Shown: in pieces, positions 8,461-17,082 of the stretch
Position numbering within the stretch: position 1 is the stretch's first letter
How the letters are laid out: every line of letters starts with the position of its first letter
NCBI GenBank assembly: GCA_017466375.1
Contig: JAFTUH010000068.1
Location: 1-35,755 of the forward strand
Direction: 5' to 3'
Length of the DNA stretch: 35,755 nt
Source of the DNA: Clostridia bacterium
Lineage (GTDB): Bacteria > Bacillota > Clostridia > Oscillospirales > CAG-272
Notes under the pieces: model-generated
Told to the model about the DNA's origin: nothing
Database searches by the model: none
Seen by the model: the letters and a program-made list of their open reading frames with translations, nothing else
Made by a program: the position numbers and the translations under genes

Positions 8461-8529
8461 CTCCGTTTTTTATACTGCCATATTGAACGAATCCCGTCTG
8501 TATGCTTAACGGAATCCGTCCGTACTCTA

Positions 8530-8558
8530 TTGACAACGATTGCACTGTGTATTAAAAT
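8530..8558 (+). promoter_or_regulatory. Promoter of the AraC-oxidoreductase-aldolase operon
   Basis: A consensus TTGACA (8530-8535), 17-bp spacer and TAAAAT (8553-8558), 38 bases before the ATG at 8597. Confidence 0.85.
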
Positions 8559-8596
8559 GAAATCAACAGGAAATCGCACGCCGAAGGAGGGATTGT

Positions 8597-9514
8597 ATGA
8601 TGCCCGAAAAAACGCCGTACTCCCTGTATTTTCCCGTCAGACTCGGAGAAGCAAAGCTTTTTGTTTACGTAGACGAGAATCTCAGAGCGGAGAAAGACAA
8701 GTGCACCTCCGCACCGCACAGTCACCATTTTTATGAACTGAAATACGTCGATGCCGGCGGATCTGCACAGGAAATCGACGGTGTCACTTACATGATGCGC
8801 CCACGGGATTTTATCCTGATCCGTCCGGGCGAATATCACTACCAGGACCCCGCGCTCACCCTCGATACGGTGGTCCAGTACAGCATGCGTTTCGAGATTA
8901 TCAAACAGTCACCGAACAGCTCCGCCAATGAAGAAAAAGCGCTCTATGCGCTGACTGCCCTGCTCTCCTCCACCCGATCTGTAAAAGACACATCCGGCGT
9001 GCTGTCCCATATGTTCAAGCGGCTCGTGCATGAGATTTCCCGCAAGGAGGACGGCTACGTCAGCAATATGCAGATGATCGTCTCGCTTATCCTGACCGAA
9101 TTCGTGCGGCTTACAAAACAGAATATCAAGCCGCTGTTCCCTTCCGAGGACGTCAAATACAGCGGATTCATGATTACGAAGCTGGAGCACTTCTTCTCCC
9201 GCCGATGCTACGTTCACAATATCAAAATCGAAGATCTGGCGGCAGAGATCAACTTCTCCCCCCGCCATACGGCACGGCTTCTCAAACAGATTTACGGACT
9301 GACGTTTTCGGAAAAGCTGAACGAAGTCCGGATTCGCCGTGCCGCACACAAGCTGATCCATTCCACCGTGAAAATCGAACAGCTCAGCCATGACTGCGGA
9401 TTCAACAGCACGGCGTATTTTTCCACCTGCTTCAAAAAGATTCACGGCATAACACCAACCGAATTCAGAGAAAAAGCCGTACTCGGCAAGGAGGATACAC
9501 CGTATGCTGAATGA
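8597..9514 (+). CDS. AraC family transcriptional regulator, second copy
   Basis: This 305-aa regulator has an N-terminal cupin-like arm (SHHFYELKYVD near residue 40 and a RPGEYHY segment near 76) and a C-terminal AraC DNA-binding domain. HTH1 is around IEDLAAEINFSPRHTARLL (~213-232) and HTH2 ends in the family signature GFNSTAYFSTCFKKIHGITP (~273-292). AAGGAGG lies 6 bases upstream of the ATG pair at 8597/8600. It shares only the general architecture with the previous AraC protein. It is first in an operon with the flavoprotein and the aldolase, so it probably autoregulates them. The gene overlaps the next by 11 bases. Confidence 0.92.
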   Translation: MMPEKTPYSLYFPVRLGEAKLFVYVDENLRAEKDKCTSAPHSHHFYELKYVDAGGSAQEIDGVTYMMRPRDFILIRPGEYHYQDPALTLDTVVQYSMRFEIIKQSPNSSANEEKALYALTALLSSTRSVKDTSGVLSHMFKRLVHEISRKEDGYVSNMQMIVSLILTEFVRLTKQNIKPLFPSEDVKYSGFMITKLEHFFSRRCYVHNIKIEDLAAEINFSPRHTARLLKQIYGLTFSEKLNEVRIRRAAHKLIHSTVKIEQLSHDCGFNSTAYFSTCFKKIHGITPTEFREKAVLGKEDTPYAE

Positions 9515-11285
9515 GAGAACGATATCAACCGATTTGTGCGTCGTCGGCGGAGGTATGGCCGGTATTTGTGCCGCGATCGCAGCCGCACGGCACGGAGCCC
9601 GCGTCGTTCTGATGCAGGAGCGGCCTGTGCTCGGCGGAAACGCCTCGTCCGAAAATCGGATGTGGGTATGCGGTGCACACGGAAAGAACAACCGCGAAAC
9701 AGGCATTATCGAGGAGATCATGCTGGAGAATCTGTACCGAAATCCCACGAAAAACTTCTATATTTGGGATTCGATCCTGCTCGATTTCATAAAGCGTGAA
9801 TCCAATATCACCCTGCTTCTCAACACGACGTGCATGGACGCCGTCACGGAATCGGGCAAGTACGCGCACGGACGCGACAGGCGGATTCTTGCCGTCAAGG
9901 GGTATCAGATGACGACGCAGACCTTTATCACGGTCACCGCTTCGTATTTCGCCGACTGCTCGGGTGACAGCATTCTCGCCCCGCTTACCGGTGCCGCTTT
10001 CATGTACGGACGCGAATCAGCAGAGGATTTCGGTGAGCAGACGCACGTCAAAGAGCGCGACCGTGCCGTGATGGGCATGAGCTGCCTGATTCAGGGGCGG
10101 CAGACGGAGCGAGAGGTTCCGTTCATCCCGTCCGAGTTTGTGACAAAACTCACGGAGGAGGACGTCCAAAACCGCCCGATGGATATTTACGATCCGACGG
10201 AAAACTTCTGGTATCTGGAGCTTGGCGGACTTGAAAACACGATCGACAACGCCGAGGAGACGAAGGAGAAGCTCATCCCTCTCGCGCTCGGCGCGTGGGA
10301 TCACATCAAAAACAGCGGCAGATACGACGCGAAAAACTGGGAGCTGGAATTCCTCGGATTTCTGCCCGCCAAGCGCGAATCGCGACGCATGAAGGGCGAA
10401 TACATCATCTCCCAGAAGGATATCTCGGAGAACACGGTATTTGCGGACACGGTTGCTTTCGGCGGCTGGCCGATTGACGATCATTATCCTGCCGGCTATT
10501 ATCACAAGGGCACGCCGAACACGGACATCCACACGCCTGCACCGTACTGCCTTCCCTACCGCGCGCTCTATTCGTCGCACGTTGAGAATCTCTTCTTCGC
10601 CGGACGGAACATCAGCATGACGCACATGGCGATGAGCAGTATCCGCGTTATGGCGACCTGCGGTCTGCTCGGACAGGCGGTCGGCTGTGCGGCTGCAATC
10701 GCGACTGCGCACGGCACTACTCCGCACGGTGTGTATCTCGACCACCTGAAAGAGCTGCAGGGCACACTCATGGAGGACGACTGCTTTTTGCCGCATTTCA
10801 GGAGAGAGATCTCCGCACTCTGTCAGCAGACACCGATTCTCGGCGGAGACGGATCTTTACGCTCGGGCGAGGATCGCGCCAACAGAATCTACGGAACGGA
10901 GACGTGCGGAATCCCGATTACAAACGGAGAAACTGTCTCCTATACCTTTGACGGATATGAGAGCGTACAATCGGCACATATCGTATTTGACAGCGATTTG
11001 GAGAGGGACACGCTGGAGGGGCATTGGTGCGAGCGAAAGCACGTCACCCGTGCAAACGTCCTGCTCGACAGCCCGATGATGTACGTTCCGAAAACGCTCT
11101 GCCGATCCTTTACCCTCACAGCCGAGACCGCGGACGGCGAAATCACGCTTCTGTTCGCCGAAAACAACCTGAAGCGTGCCTATCACGTCATCATTGACAA
11201 GCCGATCCGCGCTTTGAAGCTGACCGTGCGCGAAAACTGGGGCGGCACGGAAATGACGCCTGTTATTTCTTTTGACTTTCACTAA
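9504..11285 (+). CDS. FAD-dependent oxidoreductase (FAD_oxidored, PF12831 type)
   Basis: This 593-aa flavoprotein has the dinucleotide-binding motif GGGMAG at 15-20 and the family hallmark RPVLGGNASSENR at 40-52. A FAGRNISMTHMAMSSIRVMATCG segment near 370-390 matches the second FAD-contact region. The last ~120 residues look like beta-strands and may be a C-terminal sandwich appended to the oxidoreductase. No signal peptide is present. The start lies inside the end of the AraC gene, with AAGGAGG 9 bases upstream. PF12831 enzymes oxidise diverse substrates, often in carbohydrate clusters. The reaction is unknown, but cotranscription with the aldolase places it in the same route. Confidence 0.87.
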   Translation: MLNERTISTDLCVVGGGMAGICAAIAAARHGARVVLMQERPVLGGNASSENRMWVCGAHGKNNRETGIIEEIMLENLYRNPTKNFYIWDSILLDFIKRESNITLLLNTTCMDAVTESGKYAHGRDRRILAVKGYQMTTQTFITVTASYFADCSGDSILAPLTGAAFMYGRESAEDFGEQTHVKERDRAVMGMSCLIQGRQTEREVPFIPSEFVTKLTEEDVQNRPMDIYDPTENFWYLELGGLENTIDNAEETKEKLIPLALGAWDHIKNSGRYDAKNWELEFLGFLPAKRESRRMKGEYIISQKDISENTVFADTVAFGGWPIDDHYPAGYYHKGTPNTDIHTPAPYCLPYRALYSSHVENLFFAGRNISMTHMAMSSIRVMATCGLLGQAVGCAAAIATAHGTTPHGVYLDHLKELQGTLMEDDCFLPHFRREISALCQQTPILGGDGSLRSGEDRANRIYGTETCGIPITNGETVSYTFDGYESVQSAHIVFDSDLERDTLEGHWCERKHVTRANVLLDSPMMYVPKTLCRSFTLTAETADGEITLLFAENNLKRAYHVIIDKPIRALKLTVRENWGGTEMTPVISFDFH

Positions 11286-11303
11286 TACTGCAGGGAGAAT
11301 ACT

Positions 11304-12089
11304 ATGGAATTACATATGAGAGAGAGCCGCGTGCTCAGAAAACTCCGCGCCGGCGAGGTTGCCACTTCTATTAAGCTGAACATGGGAGATCCCCGCGTCG
11401 TCGAAATGGCGGCGATGTGCGGATTCGACTGCATCTGGCTGGATCTGGAGCACGTTCCGAACGATATGTCCGGGATCGAAAACATGATCCGTGCCGCAAA
11501 AATGTACGATGCCGACGTCCTGACGCGCGTTTCCAAAGGATGCTACAGCGATTTCATCCGTCCGCTGGAGGCGGATTCTTCAGGCATCATGGTACCGCAT
11601 CTGATGAGCCTGAAGGAGGCAAAGGAAATCGTGTACTACACCAAATTTCATCCTGTCGGACGCCGCCCGATCGACGGCGGAAACGCAGACGGAAAATTCT
11701 GTGCCGTCAACGCAGCGGACTATATCCGTGAGGCGAACGAACAGCGCTTTGTCGTCGTCCAGATTGAGGATCCCGAGCCGCTTGCCGAGCTGGAGGAGAT
11801 CTGCGCCCTCCCCGGTCTTGATATGATCTTCTTCGGACCTGCCGATTTTGCGCAGGGTGCGGGCGTTCCTTGCGACATGGGCAATGAGATCGTGCTCGAA
11901 ACACGCAAACGCGTTGCCGAATGTGCGCGCCGCCACGGAAAATTCGCCGGCACGGTGGGCGGTGTGCAAAATCAGGACATGCTGATTGACATGGGGTACC
12001 AGTTCATCAATCTCGGCTCGGACGTGCGCGCGCTGTACTCATATTTTTCAAATATCACCGAGCAGTGCTCCGGCAAAAAAGCCAAATAA
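11304..12089 (+). CDS. HpcH/HpaI family class II aldolase
   Basis: This 261-aa metal-dependent aldolase cleaves a 2-keto-3-deoxy acid into pyruvate and an aldehyde. The active-site residues correspond one for one, with a small offset, to those described for E. coli HpaI: Asp47 and His50 in WLDLEH, Arg75 in LTRV, and the metal ligands Glu155 in QIED and Asp181 in GPADF. Relatives include 2-keto-3-deoxy-L-rhamnonate aldolase and 2-dehydro-3-deoxyglucarate aldolase, so the natural aldehyde product cannot be told from sequence. AGGGAG precedes the ATG. It is third in its operon. With no kinase nearby, the substrate is probably non-phosphorylated. Confidence 0.92.
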   Translation: MELHMRESRVLRKLRAGEVATSIKLNMGDPRVVEMAAMCGFDCIWLDLEHVPNDMSGIENMIRAAKMYDADVLTRVSKGCYSDFIRPLEADSSGIMVPHLMSLKEAKEIVYYTKFHPVGRRPIDGGNADGKFCAVNAADYIREANEQRFVVVQIEDPEPLAELEEICALPGLDMIFFGPADFAQGAGVPCDMGNEIVLETRKRVAECARRHGKFAGTVGGVQNQDMLIDMGYQFINLGSDVRALYSYFSNITEQCSGKKAK

Positions 12090-12164
12090 ACAAGAAAAAC
12101 CTTCGGTCTGCAGTCCGCTCCGGGCATACATAAAAATATATTGTACAAAAATACCGTTTCCGTC

Positions 12165-12192
12165 TTGACAAGAAAAGCAAAAAGTGTATAAT
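12165..12192 (+). promoter_or_regulatory. Promoter of the histidine phosphatase pair
   Basis: TTGACA (12165-12170), a 16-bp spacer and TATAAT (12187-12192), close to consensus, 47 bases upstream of the ATG at 12240. No clear terminator for the aldolase operon was found in 12090-12164. Confidence 0.88.
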
Positions 12193-12239
12193 AATATTTA
12201 TAAAATTGTTGGGCACAAACAATGCCGATGGGAGACAGT

Positions 12240-12950
12240 ATGAAACTCTACATAACACGGCACGGTCAGGTTGGCGTCAACGCCGAATATCTGAACGGAA
12301 ACGCTTTTTTACCGAGAGGCGAAATGAATCTGTCCGACCTCGGACGGGCGCAGGCTGCCATGCTCGGCAAATTTCTTGCTAAGAGGGGCTTCAGCGGGAA
12401 AATTCTTTCTTCTCCGCTTTGGCGAACGATGGAAACGGCGGAAGCGATTGCAGCGGAAACCGGATCGGTCATTGTTCCGACGCCGTTTATGCATGAAATC
12501 TTCAACGATCAGGAGATTCTCGACGCATACCGCGGTCTGACGATCGAGGAACTGAAAGAACGCTACCCGCACACGGCCAAGGACGCGACCATCGAGTATC
12601 CGTGGTGGCCGAAGCAGACCGAAACAGGTAAGGACGTACTGGCGCGGGTGAGCGCCGGCATCGATGCTCTGCTCGCCGAGTTGGGCGACACCGATGAGGA
12701 AATTTTGCTCGTCGGTCACGGTGCTTCCTCCGGCGAGGCGGATGAGTATCTCAATCTGAATCCGGACGGCATGCTCTGGAACTGCTGTCTCAGCATGTAC
12801 AACAGCAAGAATCCGCGGGAAAGCTTCGGTAAGAACGTTTCGTTTCTGAACGAGGATATGATTACCAACAATAAACTGAAATGCTCGGATTACACGTTTG
12901 ATGAAAAGGAGCTGGATTCGTTTGCCGCTCAGCGCCGGCTGCCGGACTGA
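12240..12950 (+). CDS. Histidine phosphatase family protein
   Basis: This 236-aa protein of the phosphoglycerate mutase/acid phosphatase superfamily has the RHG motif with nucleophile His8, a second Arg62 (SSPLWRTMETAE), a likely acid Glu86 and His160 in VGHGA. All core residues are therefore present. Two segments shared with the next gene are unusual: EYPWW at 119-123 and WNCC at 180-183, followed by SMYNSKNP. ATG at 12240 is preferred over 12222 because GGGAG lies just before it. It is 53% or more identical by eye to the N-terminal domain of the following fusion, a tandem duplication. The substrate is unknown. Confidence 0.9.
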   Translation: MKLYITRHGQVGVNAEYLNGNAFLPRGEMNLSDLGRAQAAMLGKFLAKRGFSGKILSSPLWRTMETAEAIAAETGSVIVPTPFMHEIFNDQEILDAYRGLTIEELKERYPHTAKDATIEYPWWPKQTETGKDVLARVSAGIDALLAELGDTDEEILLVGHGASSGEADEYLNLNPDGMLWNCCLSMYNSKNPRESFGKNVSFLNEDMITNNKLKCSDYTFDEKELDSFAAQRRLPD

Positions 12951-12979
12951 GGTGCAGACAGAACCGAAAGGAGATTCTT

Positions 12980-14212
12980 ATGAAACTGTACGTAACACGC
13001 CACGGTCAGGTGGCAGACGACGCGGATTATTTTGACGGCGATGCCGCTTTGCCGGTCGGTGAGGTGCCGCTGTCCAAGCTCGGTCGGGAGCAGGCTACCC
13101 TGCTCGGCAAATTCCTTGCCAAAAGAAACTTCCGCGGCAAGATTCTCGCCTCCCCCCTCATCCGTACGATGGAGACGGCGGAGCTGATCGCTGCCGAAAC
13201 CGGTGCGACGATCTATCCGACGGAATGGGCACGGGAATATTTCGGCGATCAGGCGTTTATCGATTCCTACCACGGCTCGACGATTGACGATCTGAAAAAG
13301 CTGTTCCCGCATGTTGCCGAGGATGCGACCCTTGCGTATCCGTGGTGGTCGCTGAAGGCGGACACGCACGAAAGCGCCAAAGAACGCGTTATCGAAGGCG
13401 TTGACAAGCTGATTGCCGAATACAAGGACACCGACGAGGAGTTTTTGTTCGTCGCGCACGGTGCCTCTGCCGGTGCTGCCAATATCCATCTGAATCTGAA
13501 GCGCGGCGGTTTCCTCTGGAACTGCTGTATCGGTATGTATGACTCCAAGCATCCGGAGAATAATTACGGCAAGAACATCTCCTTCCTGCCGGGACAGATG
13601 GTCACCGCAAACGCGAGACGGGCACTGACCTTTGAAATCCCCGAGGACAGCACCGCTCCCCTCGGCATCCAAATCCCCGAGGAAGTCATGCAGACGAAAA
13701 AATTCAAGCTTCTGCACATCGGCGACACCCATTCTGCAACGTATATGTTCTATAAGCAGCTGATCCGCCTCGTTAAGCCGGATGTGATCATCCATACGGG
13801 CGACACAGCGGATGAGGACAAGGTGAGCCGCGATATGGAGGCAAGAGATCCGTACCGCATGAAGGTAAAGATGCTTGCCGATATCCTCAAAGCGGCAAAC
13901 TGCCCGATCTACTGGATCCCCGGCAACAACGATCTGACCGAGGAGATGCCGACGCTTGCACCGGATTGGAAAATCGTACAGCCCGACACGGTGCTCGAAA
14001 TCGAAGGCGCGACGTTCTGCGTTGCCCACTCGTTCGATCAGCTCACCAAAAAGGCGGATTACTACCTCTACGGTCACGGCTGTGTGGGCAAAAGCCGCGA
14101 GCATGAGCTCACCCTCAAAGGAGAGGACGGCATCTGCCTGAACAACATGTGGAGCATCCACGTAATGACGCTCCCCGACAGAGAGATCTTCCATATCGAA
14201 ACACCCGACTGA
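12980..14212 (+). CDS. Histidine phosphatase-metallophosphoesterase fusion protein
   Basis: This 410-aa protein joins two phosphatase folds. Residues 1-~215 are a histidine phosphatase (RHG with His8, Arg62, His160) paralogous to the preceding gene, with the same PWW and WNCC signatures. Residues ~240-410 are a calcineurin-like metallophosphoesterase: GDTH at 248-251, GDT at 274-276, GNND at 315-318, His350 and GHGC at 365-368. GNND lacks the catalytic His of GNHD, as in the YfcE/MJ0936 group (GNCD). GHGC has Cys368 where GHTH has a second His ligand. AAAGGAG precedes the ATG. It forms an operon with the single-domain paralog. It may remove two phosphates, or hydrolyse a diester then a monoester, but this is inference. 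Confidence 0.9.
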   Translation: MKLYVTRHGQVADDADYFDGDAALPVGEVPLSKLGREQATLLGKFLAKRNFRGKILASPLIRTMETAELIAAETGATIYPTEWAREYFGDQAFIDSYHGSTIDDLKKLFPHVAEDATLAYPWWSLKADTHESAKERVIEGVDKLIAEYKDTDEEFLFVAHGASAGAANIHLNLKRGGFLWNCCIGMYDSKHPENNYGKNISFLPGQMVTANARRALTFEIPEDSTAPLGIQIPEEVMQTKKFKLLHIGDTHSATYMFYKQLIRLVKPDVIIHTGDTADEDKVSRDMEARDPYRMKVKMLADILKAANCPIYWIPGNNDLTEEMPTLAPDWKIVQPDTVLEIEGATFCVAHSFDQLTKKADYYLYGHGCVGKSREHELTLKGEDGICLNNMWSIHVMTLPDREIFHIETPD

Positions 14213-14219
14213 CACACAG

Positions 14220-14250
14220 CTCCCCATCGAAAACGGTGGGGAGTTTTTTA
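14220..14250 (+). terminator. Rho-independent terminator of the phosphatase operon
   Basis: CTCCCCA (14220-14226) pairs with TGGGGAG (14237-14243) across a 10-base loop, followed by six T. Confidence 0.9.
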
Positions 14251-14380
14251 CTGCATACAATACAGGTAATATTCATCGCAAAAAACGGAAATACTACTTC
14301 ACAAAAGCAAGAAGGCAGAAATCCGATCAAAACACTTCCTATTATATATTAATATAACACGGACGGAGTCTGTTATCTGT

Positions 14381-14419
14381 ATGAACTTTCGATGAACAAC
14401 CATGAACAAATATGTTAAC
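14381..14419 (+). repeat. Helically phased ATGAAC direct repeats, candidate regulator site
   Basis: ATGAAC occurs at 14381, 14392 and 14402, and a degenerate ATGTTAAC begins at 14412. The spacings are 11, 10 and 10 bp, about one helical turn each. The array ends 16 bp upstream of the -35 hexamer of the first transport operon. Binding by a regulator is inferred. Confidence 0.4.
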
Positions 14420-14434
14420 AATCGGTTAAATCTA

Positions 14435-14463
14435 TTGCTTTATCCGGTGTAGTGTTATATAAT
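14435..14463 (+). promoter_or_regulatory. Promoter of the first oligopeptide transport operon
   Basis: TTGCTT (14435-14440), a 17-bp spacer and TATAAT (14458-14463). A leader of about 35 bases precedes the ATG at 14506. Confidence 0.85.
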
Positions 14464-14505
14464 AAACTAAATCTTAATGATTTAATCTTAGAAAGGAAAA
14501 TTACC

Positions 14506-16992
14506 ATGAACACCAAGAAAAGAATTCTGGCCATGCTCCTGGCAGCAACCATGCTGTTGCCGCTCGCCGCATGCAGCAAAGACCCCGTTGACAACCCCGA
14601 CAACCCCGATACCCCCGGTAATGAAGTTGTAGACGTTCTCACCGACGGCAAGGACTATACGTACAACACGTATACCGCTACTTCTCCCTCCAACTGGAAT
14701 GAGCTCACCTATCAGGATAACAATGACACCCAGATCATGAGTTATATCGGCTCTTCCTTCTACAACTACGATTTCAAGTTCGATGAGAACGGCGAAATCC
14801 TGCCCGGCGAATTCGTAATGGAATTCGACGCAGCAACCGCACTTGAGGACGTTTCCGCTGACTATGTCGGCACCAAGTGGAATGTCCCCGAAGATGCTAA
14901 GGGCTATGCTTACAAGATCACCCTCCGTGAGGACCTCATGTGGGACGATGGCACGCCCATCAAGGCTGAGGACTTCGTATGGACGATGCAGCAGCAGCTC
15001 GATCCTCTCTTCCAGAACTACCGTGCTGACTCCTTCTACGCAGGCGCTACGATCATCGTAAACGCACAGGAGTACGTCATGCAGGGTCAGAACGTTGAGG
15101 CTGTTGACAACTCTCAGACCGGTAAGTATGCACTTGCTGACCTCGTTAAGGGCGACGACGGTGTTTACACTCAGCCCGACGGCAAGGCTATCTACTTCGC
15201 ACTGAACGATCCTCTCGCATGGTGCAGCGGCAAGACCGTTACCCAGTACTCTTCTTACATGGATGCTGATGCATTTGCTGCTCTTCAGGAGCTCGCAGAT
15301 GAGAAGGGCCGCGTAGCAGTTACCGACGAGACCATCGCTCTCGTAACGAAGCTCATCGACACCGAGGACTGGGGCAATGAGCCTCCGGAAAATGTTCCGT
15401 ACTACATGGTTTACGCCTTCACGTATCCGGAAGTTGACTTCGCTGACGTCGGTATCTTCGTTGGCGACACCGACTACGAGCTCGTTATCGTTCTCGCTAA
15501 GTCCCTTCCCCTTCTGAAGGATGACGGTTCCCTCTCCTATCAGGCAGCTTACAACATGGCTTCCCTTCCTCTCGTTCACAGAGAGAAGTTCGAGGCCAGC
15601 AAGATCGCTCCCTCTGAGGGCACCACGCTCTGGACCTCCAACTACAACTCCAGCGTTGAGACCACTGCAAGCTGGGGTCCGTACAAGCTCGAGAGCTTCC
15701 AGTCCGGTAAGCAGTACGTTCTTGTAAGAAACGAGAACTGGTACGGCTACAAGATGGAAGAGAACAAGGGCCTCTACCAGGCCGACAGAATCGTCTGCGA
15801 TACCATCAAGGAGTGGAACGCTGCATGGCTGAAGTTCCTTGCAGGTGAAATCGACGGTATCGGCATCGACGTATCCGTTGCAGATGACTACAAGGGTAGT
15901 GATCGCGCATACTTCACGCCCGATGACTACGTTCAGTCTCTCCAGCTCCAGTCCAACGTGGAGCAGCTGAAGGCTCGCGAGACCGATGGCGTGAACAAGT
16001 CCATCCTCGGCTACGCTGACTTCAGAAAGGCAATCTCCCTTTCCATCAACAGAAACGACTTCGCTACGAAGACCACCACGTCTTCCCTCGAAGGCTTCGG
16101 TCTGTTCAACTCCATGCACTACTATGACGTTGAGAACGGCGGCGTTTACAGAAACACCGACGAAGCTAAGCAGGTTCTCTGCGACATCTACAACGTAAAT
16201 CCCGCAGATTACGAGAGCCTTGACGTAGCTGTAGATGCCATCACCGGTATCGATCTCGCAGCAGCTAAGGAGCTCTACACCAGCGCATACAACGCAGCTC
16301 TCGAAGCAGGCGACATCAAGGCTACCGATAAGGTTGTTCTTACCTTCGGTACCAGCACTATCAACGAGGTTGTTCAGAGAAGATATGACTACCTCGCAAC
16401 TGCTCTGAAGGATGCCGTTGTCGGCACTCCTCTTGAGGGCAGACTTGAGATGGAGCTGAAGGACTTCTCCGACGCATGGGCAAACGACTTCCGTGCAGGC
16501 GCATATGACGTATGTATGGGTGGTTGGACCGGTGCCGCTTGGGATCCCGGCTACTTCCTCCTCGCTTACCTCAGCCCCGGATACATGTACTCCAAGGCTT
16601 GGGATACCGCAGGCACGCAGATGACCTTCACCATGAAGGGTGTCGGCGAGAACGGTGAGGACATCACCGAGACGATGGGTCTGCTTGACTGGTACAACTG
16701 CCTCAACGGTGCAGCTGATGCCAAGTACGACTGGAGCGCAACCGCGCTTGAGCAGTCTCAGAGACTCCAGCTCATCGCAGCGCTTGAGAAGGAAGTTCTC
16801 AAGGCATACTACACTGTACCTCTTTACAACAACTTCAGCGCTTCCCTCCTCTCCTACAAGGTTGACTACGTAACTTACGAGTACAACACCTTCATGAGCT
16901 ACGGCGGAGTGAAGTACATGACCTTCAACTTCGACGATGAAGGCTGGACCGCAGAGGTTGCTAAATACAACGGTGAATTGAACTACAAATAA
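14506..16992 (+). CDS. Oligopeptide ABC transporter substrate-binding lipoprotein, enlarged
   Basis: This 828-aa family 5 extracellular solute-binding protein starts with a lysine-rich, hydrophobic signal peptide and a lipobox ending at Cys23 (LPLAAC), then a Pro/Asp linker. Family landmarks include DLMWDDGTPIKAEDFVWTM near 150, GPYKLESFQSGKQYVLVRN near 400 and a C-terminal half with FRKAISLSINR. It is ~250-300 residues longer than DppA/OppA. The extra length appears spread through the middle and the C-terminal lobe. Codon use is strongly biased (GCT, CTC, GAC, TAC), as expected for an abundant protein. The start at 14506 is chosen for the AGAAAGGA site and lipoprotein signal over the in-frame ATG at 14452, which overlaps the promoter. 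It delivers peptides to the permeases encoded downstream. Confidence 0.92.
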   Translation: MNTKKRILAMLLAATMLLPLAACSKDPVDNPDNPDTPGNEVVDVLTDGKDYTYNTYTATSPSNWNELTYQDNNDTQIMSYIGSSFYNYDFKFDENGEILPGEFVMEFDAATALEDVSADYVGTKWNVPEDAKGYAYKITLREDLMWDDGTPIKAEDFVWTMQQQLDPLFQNYRADSFYAGATIIVNAQEYVMQGQNVEAVDNSQTGKYALADLVKGDDGVYTQPDGKAIYFALNDPLAWCSGKTVTQYSSYMDADAFAALQELADEKGRVAVTDETIALVTKLIDTEDWGNEPPENVPYYMVYAFTYPEVDFADVGIFVGDTDYELVIVLAKSLPLLKDDGSLSYQAAYNMASLPLVHREKFEASKIAPSEGTTLWTSNYNSSVETTASWGPYKLESFQSGKQYVLVRNENWYGYKMEENKGLYQADRIVCDTIKEWNAAWLKFLAGEIDGIGIDVSVADDYKGSDRAYFTPDDYVQSLQLQSNVEQLKARETDGVNKSILGYADFRKAISLSINRNDFATKTTTSSLEGFGLFNSMHYYDVENGGVYRNTDEAKQVLCDIYNVNPADYESLDVAVDAITGIDLAAAKELYTSAYNAALEAGDIKATDKVVLTFGTSTINEVVQRRYDYLATALKDAVVGTPLEGRLEMELKDFSDAWANDFRAGAYDVCMGGWTGAAWDPGYFLLAYLSPGYMYSKAWDTAGTQMTFTMKGVGENGEDITETMGLLDWYNCLNGAADAKYDWSATALEQSQRLQLIAALEKEVLKAYYTVPLYNNFSASLLSYKVDYVTYEYNTFMSYGGVKYMTFNFDDEGWTAEVAKYNGELNYK

Positions 16993-17019
16993 TTTATCGT
17001 CTTAATGTAATCGAGATTG

Positions 17020-17048
17020 AGGGATAGTTTCATAACTATCCCTCTTTG
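17020..17048 (+). terminator. Hairpin between binding-protein and permease genes (attenuator or mRNA stabiliser)
   Basis: A perfect 10-bp stem (17020-17029 with 17034-17043) and TCAT loop are followed by a weak T stretch (CTTTGT). With no promoter seen before the next gene, it is likely a partial terminator or 3'-end protector that gives more binding-protein mRNA than permease mRNA. Confidence 0.7.
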
Positions 17049-17082
17049 TCGATTCATACACTGACAAAAGGAGATTACAAAA

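Noticed and set aside
12141..12148. TTGTACAA palindrome also present at 7493-7500
   Set aside because: Two copies of an 8-base palindrome in a window of this size are close to chance expectation, and the flanking bases differ.
14345..14356. AT-rich palindrome TATATTAATATA as a possible origin or phage site
   Set aside because: A short AT-rich palindrome is expected by chance in an AT-rich intergenic stretch. No iterons, DnaA boxes or replication genes are near.
14488..16119. Long antisense open frame (543 codons) opposite the first binding-protein gene
   Set aside because: It is a by-product of strong codon bias on the sense strand. It has no ribosome binding site, promoter or recognisable domain, while the sense gene has all of these.
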